Assembly: GCF_028826155.1 (NCBI RefSeq)
Contig: NZ_JAQGPN010000001.1
Location: 1,059,501-1,123,500 of the forward strand
Source: Mesorhizobium shangrilense
GTDB lineage: Bacteria > Pseudomonadota > Alphaproteobacteria > Rhizobiales > Rhizobiaceae
Length of the DNA: 64,000 nucleotides
Direction: 5' to 3'
The notes beneath the pieces are model-generated. The model saw only the letters and a program-made list of their open reading frames with translations, had not been told where the DNA came from and searched no databases. This document shows, piece by piece, positions 46,225-54,066 of the stretch. Both the position numbers and the translations under genes were made by a program. Position 1 is the first letter of the stretch. Each line of letters starts with the position of its first letter.

Positions 46225-47057
46225 ACACACCCTACAATCCCGCCTCCGAAGGCGCGCAGATGTCGTTCGAGGGCCGCATGTCCTATGCGGACTATCTGCA
46301 TCTCGAGAAGATCCTGAATGCGCAGGAGCCGCTGTCCACCGCGCATGACGAGCTCCTGTTCATCATTCAGCACCAGACGTCCGAGCTCTGGATGAAGCTC
46401 GCCATCCACGAGATCCGCTCCGCGAAAAAGGCGATTGGCGAGGACCGGCTGCAGCCGGCCTTCAAGATGCTGACCCGCGTCGCCCGCATCTTCGAGCAGC
46501 TGAACAACGCCTGGGACGTGCTGCGCACCATGACGCCCAGCGAATACACCGAGTTCCGCGGCGCGCTCGGCCAGTCTTCCGGATTCCAGTCCGGACAGTA
46601 CCGCGCCATCGAGTTCATGGCCGGCAACCGCAACCTCGCCATGCTGAAGCCGCACGAGCACGTGCCGGAGGTGATCGAGAAGCTGGAGGCGATCCTCGCC
46701 GAGCCCAGCCTCTACGACGAGGCGCTGATGCTGCTGGCGCGCAACGGCTTCGACATCGGGGCGGACGCCGGCCGCACCGAATGGCGCGGGACGCGCGCCG
46801 AAAACGATGCCGTGCGAGGCGCGTGGCGCGAGATCTATCGCGATCCCGTCCATCACTGGGAACTCTACGAGCTGGCCGAGAAGCTGGTCGACTTCGAGGA
46901 CTATTTTAGGCGCTGGCGCTTCAACCACGTGACCACCGTGGAACGCATCATCGGCCTGAAGCGGGGTACCGGCGGCACCGCCGGCGTCTCCTACCTGCGC
47001 AAGATGCTGGAGGTGGTGCTGTTCCCGGAGCTTTGGAACCTGAGGACGGAGTTGTAG
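46221..47057 (+). CDS. kynA: Tryptophan 2,3-dioxygenase
   Basis: This heme enzyme opens the indole ring of tryptophan to N-formylkynurenine. The 278-residue protein has [13 protein letters not shown], the active-site His51 in [14 protein letters not shown] and the [18 protein letters not shown] substrate loop. The proximal His region is [30 protein letters not shown]. Length and motifs are typical of bacterial TDO. It is translationally coupled to kynU and followed after 100 bases by the substrate-binding protein of an ABC importer. Confidence 0.96.
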   Translation: MNTPYNPASEGAQMSFEGRMSYADYLHLEKILNAQEPLSTAHDELLFIIQHQTSELWMKLAIHEIRSAKKAIGEDRLQPAFKMLTRVARIFEQLNNAWDVLRTMTPSEYTEFRGALGQSSGFQSGQYRAIEFMAGNRNLAMLKPHEHVPEVIEKLEAILAEPSLYDEALMLLARNGFDIGADAGRTEWRGTRAENDAVRGAWREIYRDPVHHWELYELAEKLVDFEDYFRRWRFNHVTTVERIIGLKRGTGGTAGVSYLRKMLEVVLFPELWNLRTEL

Positions 47058-47157
47058 GGGAGCCGTTTTCTGAGCCAGAGGTTGCAATCAACCCTTTTAA
47101 AACAAACCGCGATCTGCATGTTTGCGGGTTCACGGAAATCACAATGGGAGAAACGAC

Positions 47158-48300
47158 ATGAGAAGACTTCTTGCCGCGACTGTCGCGGGTCTGGCGATTG
47201 CGCTTGCCGCACCGGCCTTCGCCGAGCCCGTCAAGATCGGCATGATCACGACGCTGTCCGGCGGCGGCGCGGGACTTGGCGTCGACGCGCGTGACGGCTT
47301 CGACCTGGCGATCAAGCTCGCCGGCAACAAGGACATCACCGTCGTCACCGAGGACGACGCGATGAAGCCGGAACTCGCCGTGCAGATCGCCGACAAGATG
47401 ATCCAGTCCGACCAGGTCGACATCCTGACCGGCATCATCTGGTCGAACCTCGCCATGGCTGTCGTGCCGAATGCCGTCGCGCAGGGGAAATTCTACCTGT
47501 CGGTGAACGCCGGACCCTCGCCTCTGGCGGGCGCGAAGTGCAACGAGAACTACTTCAACGTCGCCTACCAGAACGACAACTTCCATGAGGCGATGGGGCA
47601 GTACGCCACCAGCCAGGGCCTGAAGAAGATGTTCATCCTGGCGCCGAACTATCCGGCCGGCACGGATTCGCTCAACGGCTTCAAGCGCTTCTACAAGGGT
47701 GAGCTGGCCGGCGAGGTCTACACCAAGCTCGGCCAGACCGACTATGCCGCCGAGATCGCTCAGATCCGCGATTCCGGAGCGGAGTCCGTGTTCTTCTTCC
47801 TGCCCGGCGGCATGGGCATCGCCTTCGTGAAGCAGTACGCGCAGTCGGGCGTCGGCATTCCGCTGATGGGCCCCGGCTTCTCCTTCAGCCAGGACGTTCT
47901 CGGCGCCATCGGCGACGCAGCGCTCGGGGCCAAGAACTCGGCCTCATGGTCGAAGGACTTGGACAATGCGGCGAACAAGAAGTTCGTCGAGGAGTTCCAG
48001 AAGGCCTACAACCGCCTGCCGTCGATCTATGCCGCGCAAGCCTACGACACTGCGAACCTGATCGTCTCCGCTGCATCCAAGGCGAGCGTCAAGGATGCAG
48101 CCGCCTTCCGTGCTGCGCTCAAGGAAGCCCAGTTCGAGTCGGTTCGCGGAAAGTTCAAGTTCAACACCAACAACCACCCGATCCAGGACATCTACGTGCG
48201 CGAGGTGATCAAGGAGGGCGACGTGCTGACCAACAAGATCGTCGGCACGGCGTTCACCGACCATACCGACGCCTACGCCAAGGATTGTCCGCTGAAGTAG
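47158..48300 (+). CDS. ABC importer substrate-binding protein (Liv/aromatic type)
   Basis: This is a 380-residue periplasmic protein with signal peptide MRRLLAATVAGLAIALAAPAFAEP. It is a Leu/Ile/Val-binding (PBP1, Peripla_BP_6) fold beginning VKIGMITTLSGGGAGLGVDARDGFDLAI. The close match to binding proteins for aromatic acids rather than branched amino acids is an impression from the segments NAGPSPLAGAKCNENYFN and NQDVLG-like FSFSQDVLGAIGDAALG. Next to kynurenine genes it may bind kynurenine, anthranilate or tryptophan. GGGAG lies seven bases before the start. Confidence 0.87.
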   Translation: MRRLLAATVAGLAIALAAPAFAEPVKIGMITTLSGGGAGLGVDARDGFDLAIKLAGNKDITVVTEDDAMKPELAVQIADKMIQSDQVDILTGIIWSNLAMAVVPNAVAQGKFYLSVNAGPSPLAGAKCNENYFNVAYQNDNFHEAMGQYATSQGLKKMFILAPNYPAGTDSLNGFKRFYKGELAGEVYTKLGQTDYAAEIAQIRDSGAESVFFFLPGGMGIAFVKQYAQSGVGIPLMGPGFSFSQDVLGAIGDAALGAKNSASWSKDLDNAANKKFVEEFQKAYNRLPSIYAAQAYDTANLIVSAASKASVKDAAAFRAALKEAQFESVRGKFKFNTNNHPIQDIYVREVIKEGDVLTNKIVGTAFTDHTDAYAKDCPLK

Positions 48301-48303
48301 CGT

Positions 48304-48430
48304 CCTTCTCCCGCTTGCGGGGAGAAGGCGCCGGCAGGCGGATGAGGGGCTGCGCCGGCACCGGCGGGTCCGCTTCCAATGGTTCCCTAGCCCCTCACCC
48401 TTACCCTCTCCCCGTGAACGGGGAGAGGGG
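48304..48430. repeat. Palindromic mosaic element between the binding-protein and permease genes
   Basis: The left hairpin CCTTCTCCCGCTTGCGGGGAGAAGG begins just after the binding-protein stop. The right hairpin CCCTCTCCCCGTGAACGGGGAGAGGG ends at 48430. Between them GATGAGGGGCT and AGCCCCTCA pair. Binding-protein genes often need higher expression than permeases, and such a structure could serve that end. Confidence 0.85.
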
Positions 48431-48465
48431 TCGTCACTGCAGCGCTCACTGTCACAAGGTTCCGT

Positions 48466-49386
48466 TTGTCCACAGCCCTCCTCATAGAACAGCTCCTCAA
48501 CGGACTTCAGTTCGGCGTCATGCTGTTCCTGATGGCGGCGGGGCTCACCCTGATCTTCGGCGTCATGGGCCTGATCAACCTCGCCCACGGCTCGCTTTAT
48601 ATGGTCGGCGCGTTCGCCTGCGCGGCTGTCGCCGCCTGGACCGGATCGTTCTGGCTTGGCCTGGCCGCCAGTCTCGTGGCGGCCGCGGCTGCGGGCGCGA
48701 TCGTCGAGATGCTGGTCATCCGCCGGCTCTACGCGCGCGACCATCTCGATCAGGTGCTGGCCACCTTCGCGCTCATCCTGATCTTTTCGGAGGGCACGCG
48801 CTGGCTGTTCGGCTCGTTCCCGCTCTATCTCGACATTCCGCCGCTGCTTGCGGGCGCGGTGCCGCTGCCGGGCGGGGCCAACTATCCGCTCTATCGCCTC
48901 GCCATCATCGCCGCCGGCATCCTCGTCGCACTCGGTCTCTACGTCCTCATCTCGAAGACGCGCCTCGGCATGCGCATCCGCGCCGGCCAGTCCGACCGCG
49001 AGATGATCGGCGCGCTGGGCGTCGACATCGCCAGCCTCTACACGCTTGTCTTCGCGCTCGGCGCAGCGCTCGCGGGGCTCGCCGGCGCCATGGTGGGCGC
49101 GCTCCAGTCGGTGCAGGTCGGCATGGGCGAGCCAGTGCTGATCCTCGCCTTCGTGGTCATCGTCATCGGCGGCATCGGCTCGATCAAGGGCGCGCTGTTC
49201 GGCGCGGTGCTGGTCGGGCTCACCGATACGCTCGGACGCTTCCTGCTGCCAAAACTCTTCGCGCTGGTGATGGGGCCTGCCGCCGGCATGACGGTGGGCG
49301 CGGCCATCGCCTCCATGCTGATCTACATCGTCATGGCTTTCATCCTGGCCTTCCGCCCGCGCGGGCTCTTTGCGGCGAACACATGA
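48466..49386 (+). CDS. Branched-chain-type ABC importer permease LivH-like
   Basis: This is a 306-residue permease with about eight helices and the LivH signatures LLNGLQFGVMLFLMAAGLTLIFGVMGLINLAHGSLYMVGAF and GVGS-like VVIVIGGIGSIKGALFGAVLVGL. The start is read as TTG at 48466, with AAGG seven bases before it. No ATG lies near in this frame. It ends in an ATGA overlap with the second permease gene. It probably imports a tryptophan-derived aromatic compound together with the next four genes. Confidence 0.87.
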   Translation: MSTALLIEQLLNGLQFGVMLFLMAAGLTLIFGVMGLINLAHGSLYMVGAFACAAVAAWTGSFWLGLAASLVAAAAAGAIVEMLVIRRLYARDHLDQVLATFALILIFSEGTRWLFGSFPLYLDIPPLLAGAVPLPGGANYPLYRLAIIAAGILVALGLYVLISKTRLGMRIRAGQSDREMIGALGVDIASLYTLVFALGAALAGLAGAMVGALQSVQVGMGEPVLILAFVVIVIGGIGSIKGALFGAVLVGLTDTLGRFLLPKLFALVMGPAAGMTVGAAIASMLIYIVMAFILAFRPRGLFAANT

Positions 49387-50366
49387 TGACGCGCGCTGCA
49401 CTCCTCAACATCGTCCTTGCGGTTCTTCCGCTGGCCATCGCGCTCGGCGCGCTGGCGCTGGAGCAGCCTTTCTACGTCACGCTGGCGACGCGCATGGCGA
49501 TCCTGGCACTGGCGGCAACGGGTCTGAACCTGGCGCTTGGGCTCGGTGGACTGGTCTCCTTCGGCCACGCCGCCTTCTTCGGCATCGGCGGCTATGCGGC
49601 CGGCATCCTTGCCTCGCACGCGCTCTACATGCAGCCGCTTCTCACCTGGCCGGTGGAGATCCCGGGCAGCGAGAGCGCCCTGGTGATCTGGCTGGTCGCG
49701 GCAGCCGTGGCGGGGGTCGTCGCGCTGGCCATCGGCGCGATCAGCCTGCGCACGTCGGGCGTCTACTTCATCATGATCACGCTCGCCTTCGCCCAGATGA
49801 TCTACTACTTCGCGATCTCCTGGCCGGCCTATGGCGGCGAAGACGGCCTTTCGCTCTCCGGCCGCACGGTGCTGCCCGGCGTCAACACAGCGGTCCCGTT
49901 GAACTTCTTCCTCGTCTGCTACGTCGTCCTTCTGGTGGCGATCCTGCTCTTCGCGCTGATCCGCAACTCGCGTTTCGGGGCCGCACTCCAGGCTGCGCGG
50001 CAGAACGAGACGCGGCTCGCGGCTGTCGGCATCGCGCCGTTTCCGGTTCGCCTCACCGCCTTCGTCATCTCCGCGATGATCACCGCCGTCGCCGGTGCGC
50101 TGTTCGCCGACCTAAACCGCTTCGTAAGCCCGTCGATGCTGTCCTGGCACATGTCGGGCGAGCTGATCGTGCTGATCATCCTCGGCGGCGTCGGCCGGCT
50201 GTTCGGTCCCGTGGCCGGCGCGATCCTCTACGTGCTGATCGAGTTCATGCTGGGCGGCCTCACGGAGCATTGGCAGTTCTTCCTGGGCCTGATCCTGCTC
50301 GGCGTGGTGCTCTTCGCGCGCGGCGGCATCGTCGGCCTGCTCGCCGGAAAGGCGCGCCATGGCTGA
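49383..50366 (+). CDS. Branched-chain-type ABC importer permease LivM-like
   Basis: This is a 327-residue permease. It shows LNLALGLGGLVSFGHAAFFGIGGYAAGIL, SLRTSGVYFIMITLAFAQMIYYF, AARQNETRLAAVGI (the EAA-like cytoplasmic loop) and SGELIVLIILGGVGRLFGPVAGAIL, all typical of LivM. The start at 49383 overlaps the previous stop. The end overlaps the ATPase start by eight bases. Confidence 0.9.
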   Translation: MMTRAALLNIVLAVLPLAIALGALALEQPFYVTLATRMAILALAATGLNLALGLGGLVSFGHAAFFGIGGYAAGILASHALYMQPLLTWPVEIPGSESALVIWLVAAAVAGVVALAIGAISLRTSGVYFIMITLAFAQMIYYFAISWPAYGGEDGLSLSGRTVLPGVNTAVPLNFFLVCYVVLLVAILLFALIRNSRFGAALQAARQNETRLAAVGIAPFPVRLTAFVISAMITAVAGALFADLNRFVSPSMLSWHMSGELIVLIILGGVGRLFGPVAGAILYVLIEFMLGGLTEHWQFFLGLILLGVVLFARGGIVGLLAGKARHG

Positions 50367-51108
50367 TCCGATCCTCTCGGTGCGCGACCTGCGCAAGACG
50401 TTCGGCGCGCTGAAGGCGACCGACAATGTGAGCCTGGACCTGCGGGCGGGGGAGATCCATGCGCTGATCGGCCCGAACGGGGCCGGCAAGACGACGCTGA
50501 TCCACCAGATTTCCGGCTCGCTGAAGCCCGACAGCGGCGACATCATGTTCCGCGGCGAGCGGATGAATGACCTCGGGCTTGCCCAGCGGGCTCGCAAGGG
50601 GCTCGGCCGCTCCTTCCAGATCTCGTCGCTGGCGCTCGAGTTCTCCGCGCTGCGCAACGTCATGCTGGCGGTCCAGTCCCGGCAGGGCGGCAGCTTCCGC
50701 TTCCTGCGGCCGGTCATGGGCGACAGTTCGCTCACGGAGCCGGCCATGGCGGCGCTCCGCCGTGTCGGCATCGCCGAGCGTGCGCGGGTGCCGGCCGGCG
50801 ACATGTCGCACGGCGAGCGCCGGAAGCTCGAGATCGCGATCGCGCTGGCGCTCGGCTCGCAGGCTTTCCTCTTCGACGAGCCGATGGCCGGCATGGGACC
50901 GGAGGGCTCGAAGGAGCTGACGGGGCTTCTCGACGGCCTGCGGCAGGAGGCGCCGATCCTGCTGGTCGAGCACGACATGGACGCTGTGTTCGCGCTGGCC
51001 GACCGCATCTCGGTTCTGGTGTACGGCCGCGTGATCGCCACCGGCACCGTCGATGAAGTCCGGCGCGACCCGGAGGTGCGTCGCGCCTATCTCGGGGAGC
51101 AGGGTTGA
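50359..51108 (+). CDS. ABC importer ATP-binding protein LivG-like
   Basis: This is a 249-residue ATPase. Walker A is GPNGAGKTT, the Q-loop RSFQISSLALEFSALRNVML and the signature is changed to MSHGERRKLEIAIAL (SHGE in place of SGGQ, usual in LivG). Walker B is AFLFDEPMAGMG and the H-loop VEHDMD. It overlaps both neighbours, so it is fully operonic. Confidence 0.92.
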   Translation: MADPILSVRDLRKTFGALKATDNVSLDLRAGEIHALIGPNGAGKTTLIHQISGSLKPDSGDIMFRGERMNDLGLAQRARKGLGRSFQISSLALEFSALRNVMLAVQSRQGGSFRFLRPVMGDSSLTEPAMAALRRVGIAERARVPAGDMSHGERRKLEIAIALALGSQAFLFDEPMAGMGPEGSKELTGLLDGLRQEAPILLVEHDMDAVFALADRISVLVYGRVIATGTVDEVRRDPEVRRAYLGEQG

Positions 51109-51791
51109 TGCTGCTTGAGGTTTCTGGTCTCGAAACGTCCTACGGCCACTCGCAGGCGCTGTTCGGTGTCGACCTCGCCGTCGCCCAGGGCGAGGTCGTC
51201 GCCCTGATGGGCCGCAACGGCATGGGCAAGACGACGACGATCGGTTCCGTGCTCGGTCTGCTGAGGCCGCGCCGGGGCAGCGTGCGATTCGACGGCGCCG
51301 AGATCGCCGGGCGACCCGCATATCGCGTCGCGCGGCTGGGCATAGGCCTGGTACCGGAAGGCCGGCGCTGCTTCCCCAACCTCACCGTGCATGAGAATCT
51401 TGTCGCGGCGGCGCGCGGATCCGGCTGGACGCTTGATGCGGTTCAGCAGCTCTTCCCCAGGCTCGGCGAGCGCGCCGGGCAATACGCCAACACCCTGTCA
51501 GGCGGCGAGCAGCAGATGCTGGCGATCGGGCGGGCGCTGATGACCAACCCCAAACTGCTGATCCTCGACGAGGCGACGGAAGGGCTGGCGCCCGTTATCC
51601 GGCACGACATCTGGGCGGCCATAAGGGCCCTCAAGGGTCGCGGTCAGTCGATCCTCGTGGTCGACAAGACACTGTCAGAACTGCTGCCGGTCGCCGACCG
51701 CGCCTTCATCCTTGAAAAGGGCCGGACGGTCTGGTCCGGAACGCCTGACGACCTCACCCCTGATATACAGGATCGCTATCTCGGCGTTTGA
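51108..51791 (+). CDS. ABC importer ATP-binding protein LivF-like
   Basis: This is a 227-residue ATPase. Walker A is GRNGMGKTT, the signature LSGGEQQMLAIGRAL and Walker B LLILDEATEGLAP. The LivF-specific VPEGRRCFPNLTVHENL segment is present. ATG 51108 overlaps the livG-like stop (TGATG). It is followed after 24 bases by the Rid-family gene. Confidence 0.92.
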   Translation: MLLEVSGLETSYGHSQALFGVDLAVAQGEVVALMGRNGMGKTTTIGSVLGLLRPRRGSVRFDGAEIAGRPAYRVARLGIGLVPEGRRCFPNLTVHENLVAAARGSGWTLDAVQQLFPRLGERAGQYANTLSGGEQQMLAIGRALMTNPKLLILDEATEGLAPVIRHDIWAAIRALKGRGQSILVVDKTLSELLPVADRAFILEKGRTVWSGTPDDLTPDIQDRYLGV

Positions 51792-51815
51792 CGCCGTCGA
51801 ACCATGGAGACGCCA

Positions 51816-52220
51816 ATGTCTGCACCCCATCAAATTCTCCAGCCCTCCCACTGGAAACCCGCCAGAGGCTATTCCAACGGCATCGCCACCGATTCCGGGC
51901 GGGTCGTCTTTCTCGGCGGACAGATCGGCTGGAATGCGGAGCAGGTCTTCGAGACCGATGACTTCGTCGGCCAGACGAGGCAGGCGCTGCAGAACATCCT
52001 TGCGATCCTTGCGGAAGCCGGCGGCGGCCCCGAGCACATCGTTCGCCTTACCTGGTTCGTCACCAGCAAGAAGGAGTATCTGGAAGGACTCAAGGAGCTG
52101 GGCGCGGCCTACCGCGAGGTGATGGGCCGCAATTTTCCGACGATGAGCGTCATGCAGGTCGTGGCGCTGATCGAGGATGCGGCCAAGGTCGAGATCGAGG
52201 CGACCGCCGTCCTTCCCTAG
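51816..52220 (+). CDS. Rid (YjgF/UK114) family protein lacking the usual catalytic arginine
   Basis: This is a 134-residue Rid-fold protein: ATDSGRVVFLGGQIGWN, QTRQALQNILAILAEAGGGPEHIVRLTWFV and KVEIEATAVL. In RidA proper an Arg follows the Pro of the PxRxxxxV segment. Here the segment reads NFPTMSVMQVVAL, with Met in its place. It therefore probably belongs to an arginine-less subgroup (Rid4-7), which are not the housekeeping imine deaminase. 2-Aminomuconate deaminases are also Rid relatives. Being the last gene of the kynurenine/anthranilate run, it could act on the enamine formed by the monooxygenase/reductase. The start at 51816 has GGAGA six bases upstream. Confidence 0.82.
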   Translation: MSAPHQILQPSHWKPARGYSNGIATDSGRVVFLGGQIGWNAEQVFETDDFVGQTRQALQNILAILAEAGGGPEHIVRLTWFVTSKKEYLEGLKELGAAYREVMGRNFPTMSVMQVVALIEDAAKVEIEATAVLP

Positions 52221-52284
52221 CCCCGTTCTCAGGCAGTATCCCCGACATCCCCACCCGACGCCATGCAACCCGTGTTCACCGACG

Positions 52285-52309
52285 GGAACAAATGTCCGCG
52301 CCGGGCGTT
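52285..52309 (+). promoter_or_regulatory. EcfG-type promoter upstream of rpoH2
   Basis: GGAAC (52285-52289), 16 bases, CGTT (52306-52309) is an exact match to the alphaproteobacterial general-stress consensus. It lies 142 bases before the rpoH start. In Sinorhizobium meliloti rpoH2 is known to depend on RpoE2 (EcfG). The remaining 52221-52450 holds no gene. Confidence 0.75.
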
Positions 52310-52450
52310 AGGTACGGTCGTCACTTGCCGCTCGCGGCTTGCCGATCGCACCCGCCAGTGGATGCCGATCACATAGCGCGCCGCGACGGTTCGTAAAGAG
52401 GCGAGACCTCAGACGGGCAATCAAGCCCGCCGCCGCGGGAGCGCAGGACA

Positions 52451-53314
52451 ATGGAAGAGACGGCCAGACGCGCGTTGATCCGCGCCGCGATGAAGGCGCC
52501 CTATCTCGACAGGCAGGAGGAGCAGGAACTGGCGTTGCGCTGGAAGGAGCGCCGCGATCAGCAGGCGCTCCACCGCATCACGGTGGCGCACATGCGCCTC
52601 GTCATTGCTATGGCCGGCAGGTTTCGCCATTTCGGACTGCCGATGGGTGACCTGATCCAGGAGGGTCACGTCGGCTTGCTCGAGGCAGCGGCGAGGTTCG
52701 AACCGGAGCGGGAGGTGCGCTTCTCGACCTATGCCTCGTGGTGGATCCGCGCTTCGATCCAGGACTACATCCTGCGCAACTGGTCGATCGTGCGCGGCGG
52801 CACCAGTTCGACGCAGAAGGCGCTCTTCTTCAATCTGCGCAGGCTCAGGGCGCGTCTGGCTCAGGGCTCGGAAGTGCTTTCCAACGCCGAGGTCTACAAG
52901 CAGATCGCAGCCACGCTCGGCGTATCGGAAGGCGACGTGGCCGTGATGGACGCCCGGCTCTCCAGTCCGGACTCCTCACTGAACGCGCCGGTGAGCGACG
53001 AGGCGACGGGCAGCGACCGCATGGACTACCTCGTCGCCGACGAGCCTCTGCCGGACGAGGTGGTGGAAGACCTGATCGATCTCGAGCGGCGGGCTGGCTG
53101 GCTGAACAACGCGCTCTGCGTGCTCAACGAACGCGAGCTGCGGATCATTCGCGAGCGCCGGCTGCAGGATGAAGGCGCCACGCTTGAAGCGCTCGGCGCG
53201 CGGCTCGGCATCTCGAAGGAGCGCGTGCGCCAGATCGAGACGCGGGCGCTGGAGAAGCTGAAGACCGCGCTGTTGCGGGCTAATCCGGACATCGCCTATT
53301 ACGCGGCGGCGTAG
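52451..53314 (+). CDS. rpoH: Sigma-32-type RNA polymerase sigma factor RpoH (RpoH2-like)
   Basis: This is a 287-residue sigma factor. Region 2 has HMRLVIAMAGRFRHFGLPMGDLIQEGHVGLLEAAARFEPEREVRFSTYASWWIRASIQDYI. The RpoH box is QKALFFNLRRLRARL, and region 4 has LEALGARLGISKERVRQIETRALEKLK. The sequence with a short N-terminus, and its EcfG promoter, suggest RpoH2, the oxidative-stress paralogue of rhizobia, rather than the heat-shock RpoH1. The start at 52451 (MEETARRALIRAAMKAPYL) is supported by GGA upstream. Confidence 0.9.
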   Translation: MEETARRALIRAAMKAPYLDRQEEQELALRWKERRDQQALHRITVAHMRLVIAMAGRFRHFGLPMGDLIQEGHVGLLEAAARFEPEREVRFSTYASWWIRASIQDYILRNWSIVRGGTSSTQKALFFNLRRLRARLAQGSEVLSNAEVYKQIAATLGVSEGDVAVMDARLSSPDSSLNAPVSDEATGSDRMDYLVADEPLPDEVVEDLIDLERRAGWLNNALCVLNERELRIIRERRLQDEGATLEALGARLGISKERVRQIETRALEKLKTALLRANPDIAYYAAA

Positions 53315-53344
53315 CGAGGCAACTCGCCACGCCATCGCTGACCT

Positions 53345-53779
53345 TCACGCGGCCAAGGCAGCGCGCGTCCTGGCAATCATCAGGGCCGCCTGCGCGGCCT
53401 CCTGGCCCTTCTTGATGAAGTGCGCCCGGTAGATCTCGGCGTGGTGCTCCGTTTCCTGGTAGTGGTGGGGCGTCAGCGATACCGACAGGACCGGCACGCC
53501 GGTGTCGAGCCCTGCGCGCATCAGGCCGTCGACCACCGCCTGGGCCACGAATTCGTGGCGATAGATGCCGCCGTCGACGACGAAGGCCGCGGCCGCGACC
53601 GCCTTGTAGCGGCCGCTGGCGGCGAGGTCGCGGGCAACGAGCGGCAGCTCGAATGCGCCGGGGACGTCGAAGACATCCACCTCACTGGCCGGGATGACCT
53701 GGCAAAAACCTTCCAGCGCGCGATCCACGATGTCGGCGTGCCAGTTTGCCTTGACGAAAGCATAGCGGGTCTGTGTCAA
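53345..53779 (-). CDS. ribH: 6,7-dimethyl-8-ribityllumazine synthase, type II (RibH2)
   Basis: This is a 144-residue lumazine synthase with FVKANWHADIVDRAL, DVFDVPGAFELPLVARDL, FVVDGGIYRHEFVAQAVVDGLM and VLSVSLTPHHYQET. The YRHE and TPHH segments fit the decameric RibH2 of Brucella and Mesorhizobium. The start is TTG at 53779: AAGGAG lies seven bases before it, while a GTG at 53821 has no such site and would add an unrelated tail. The FMN riboswitch is 72 bases upstream. No other rib gene follows. Confidence 0.92.
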   Translation of the reverse strand: MTQTRYAFVKANWHADIVDRALEGFCQVIPASEVDVFDVPGAFELPLVARDLAASGRYKAVAAAAFVVDGGIYRHEFVAQAVVDGLMRAGLDTGVPVLSVSLTPHHYQETEHHAEIYRAHFIKKGQEAAQAALMIARTRAALAA

Positions 53780-53851
53780 CTTTGATCTCCTTGCGACGGA
53801 CACATTCCCCAAGGCGATCACGCGCCCTCCACGGCTGACGCCGCGTGGACA

Positions 53852-53990
53852 CGTTCTCTCTCATCCGGACTGTGACCGTCGGCTCAGGCATCTCACCTGA
53901 TCTGCTGACCCTTCGATGAAGGCGCTCGCGGGCTCGCGGCGTCTGCCGCATACCGCCGGTGGGGAATTTCGCCCCGCCCCGAGAACGGGC
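53852..53990 (-). promoter_or_regulatory. FMN riboswitch (RFN element) upstream of ribH2
   Basis: On the minus strand the conserved blocks appear in order: GGGGCGGGGCGAAATTCCCC, ACCGGCGGT, AGCCCGCGAGC, GGTCAGCAGATCAGGTGAGA, GAGCCGACGGTCACAGTC and CGGATGAGAGAGAACG. These are the P2-P6 junction signatures of the RFN element. It lies between the UdgX gene, upstream on the same strand's far side, and the ribH2 start. Binding of FMN is expected to lower ribH2 expression. Confidence 0.95.
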
Positions 53991-54066
53991 GGGAACATAG
54001 GCAGGGCTGCGGTGCAGCGCAAGATGCCAGCGGAGCGGCTATGCAGGATTGTAAACGTCAGGCCAG

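Noticed and set aside
53821..53990. Plus-strand terminator or attenuator reading of the 53.8-54.0 kb hairpins
   Set aside because: The conserved bases match an FMN riboswitch on the minus strand in full order, which explains the structure.
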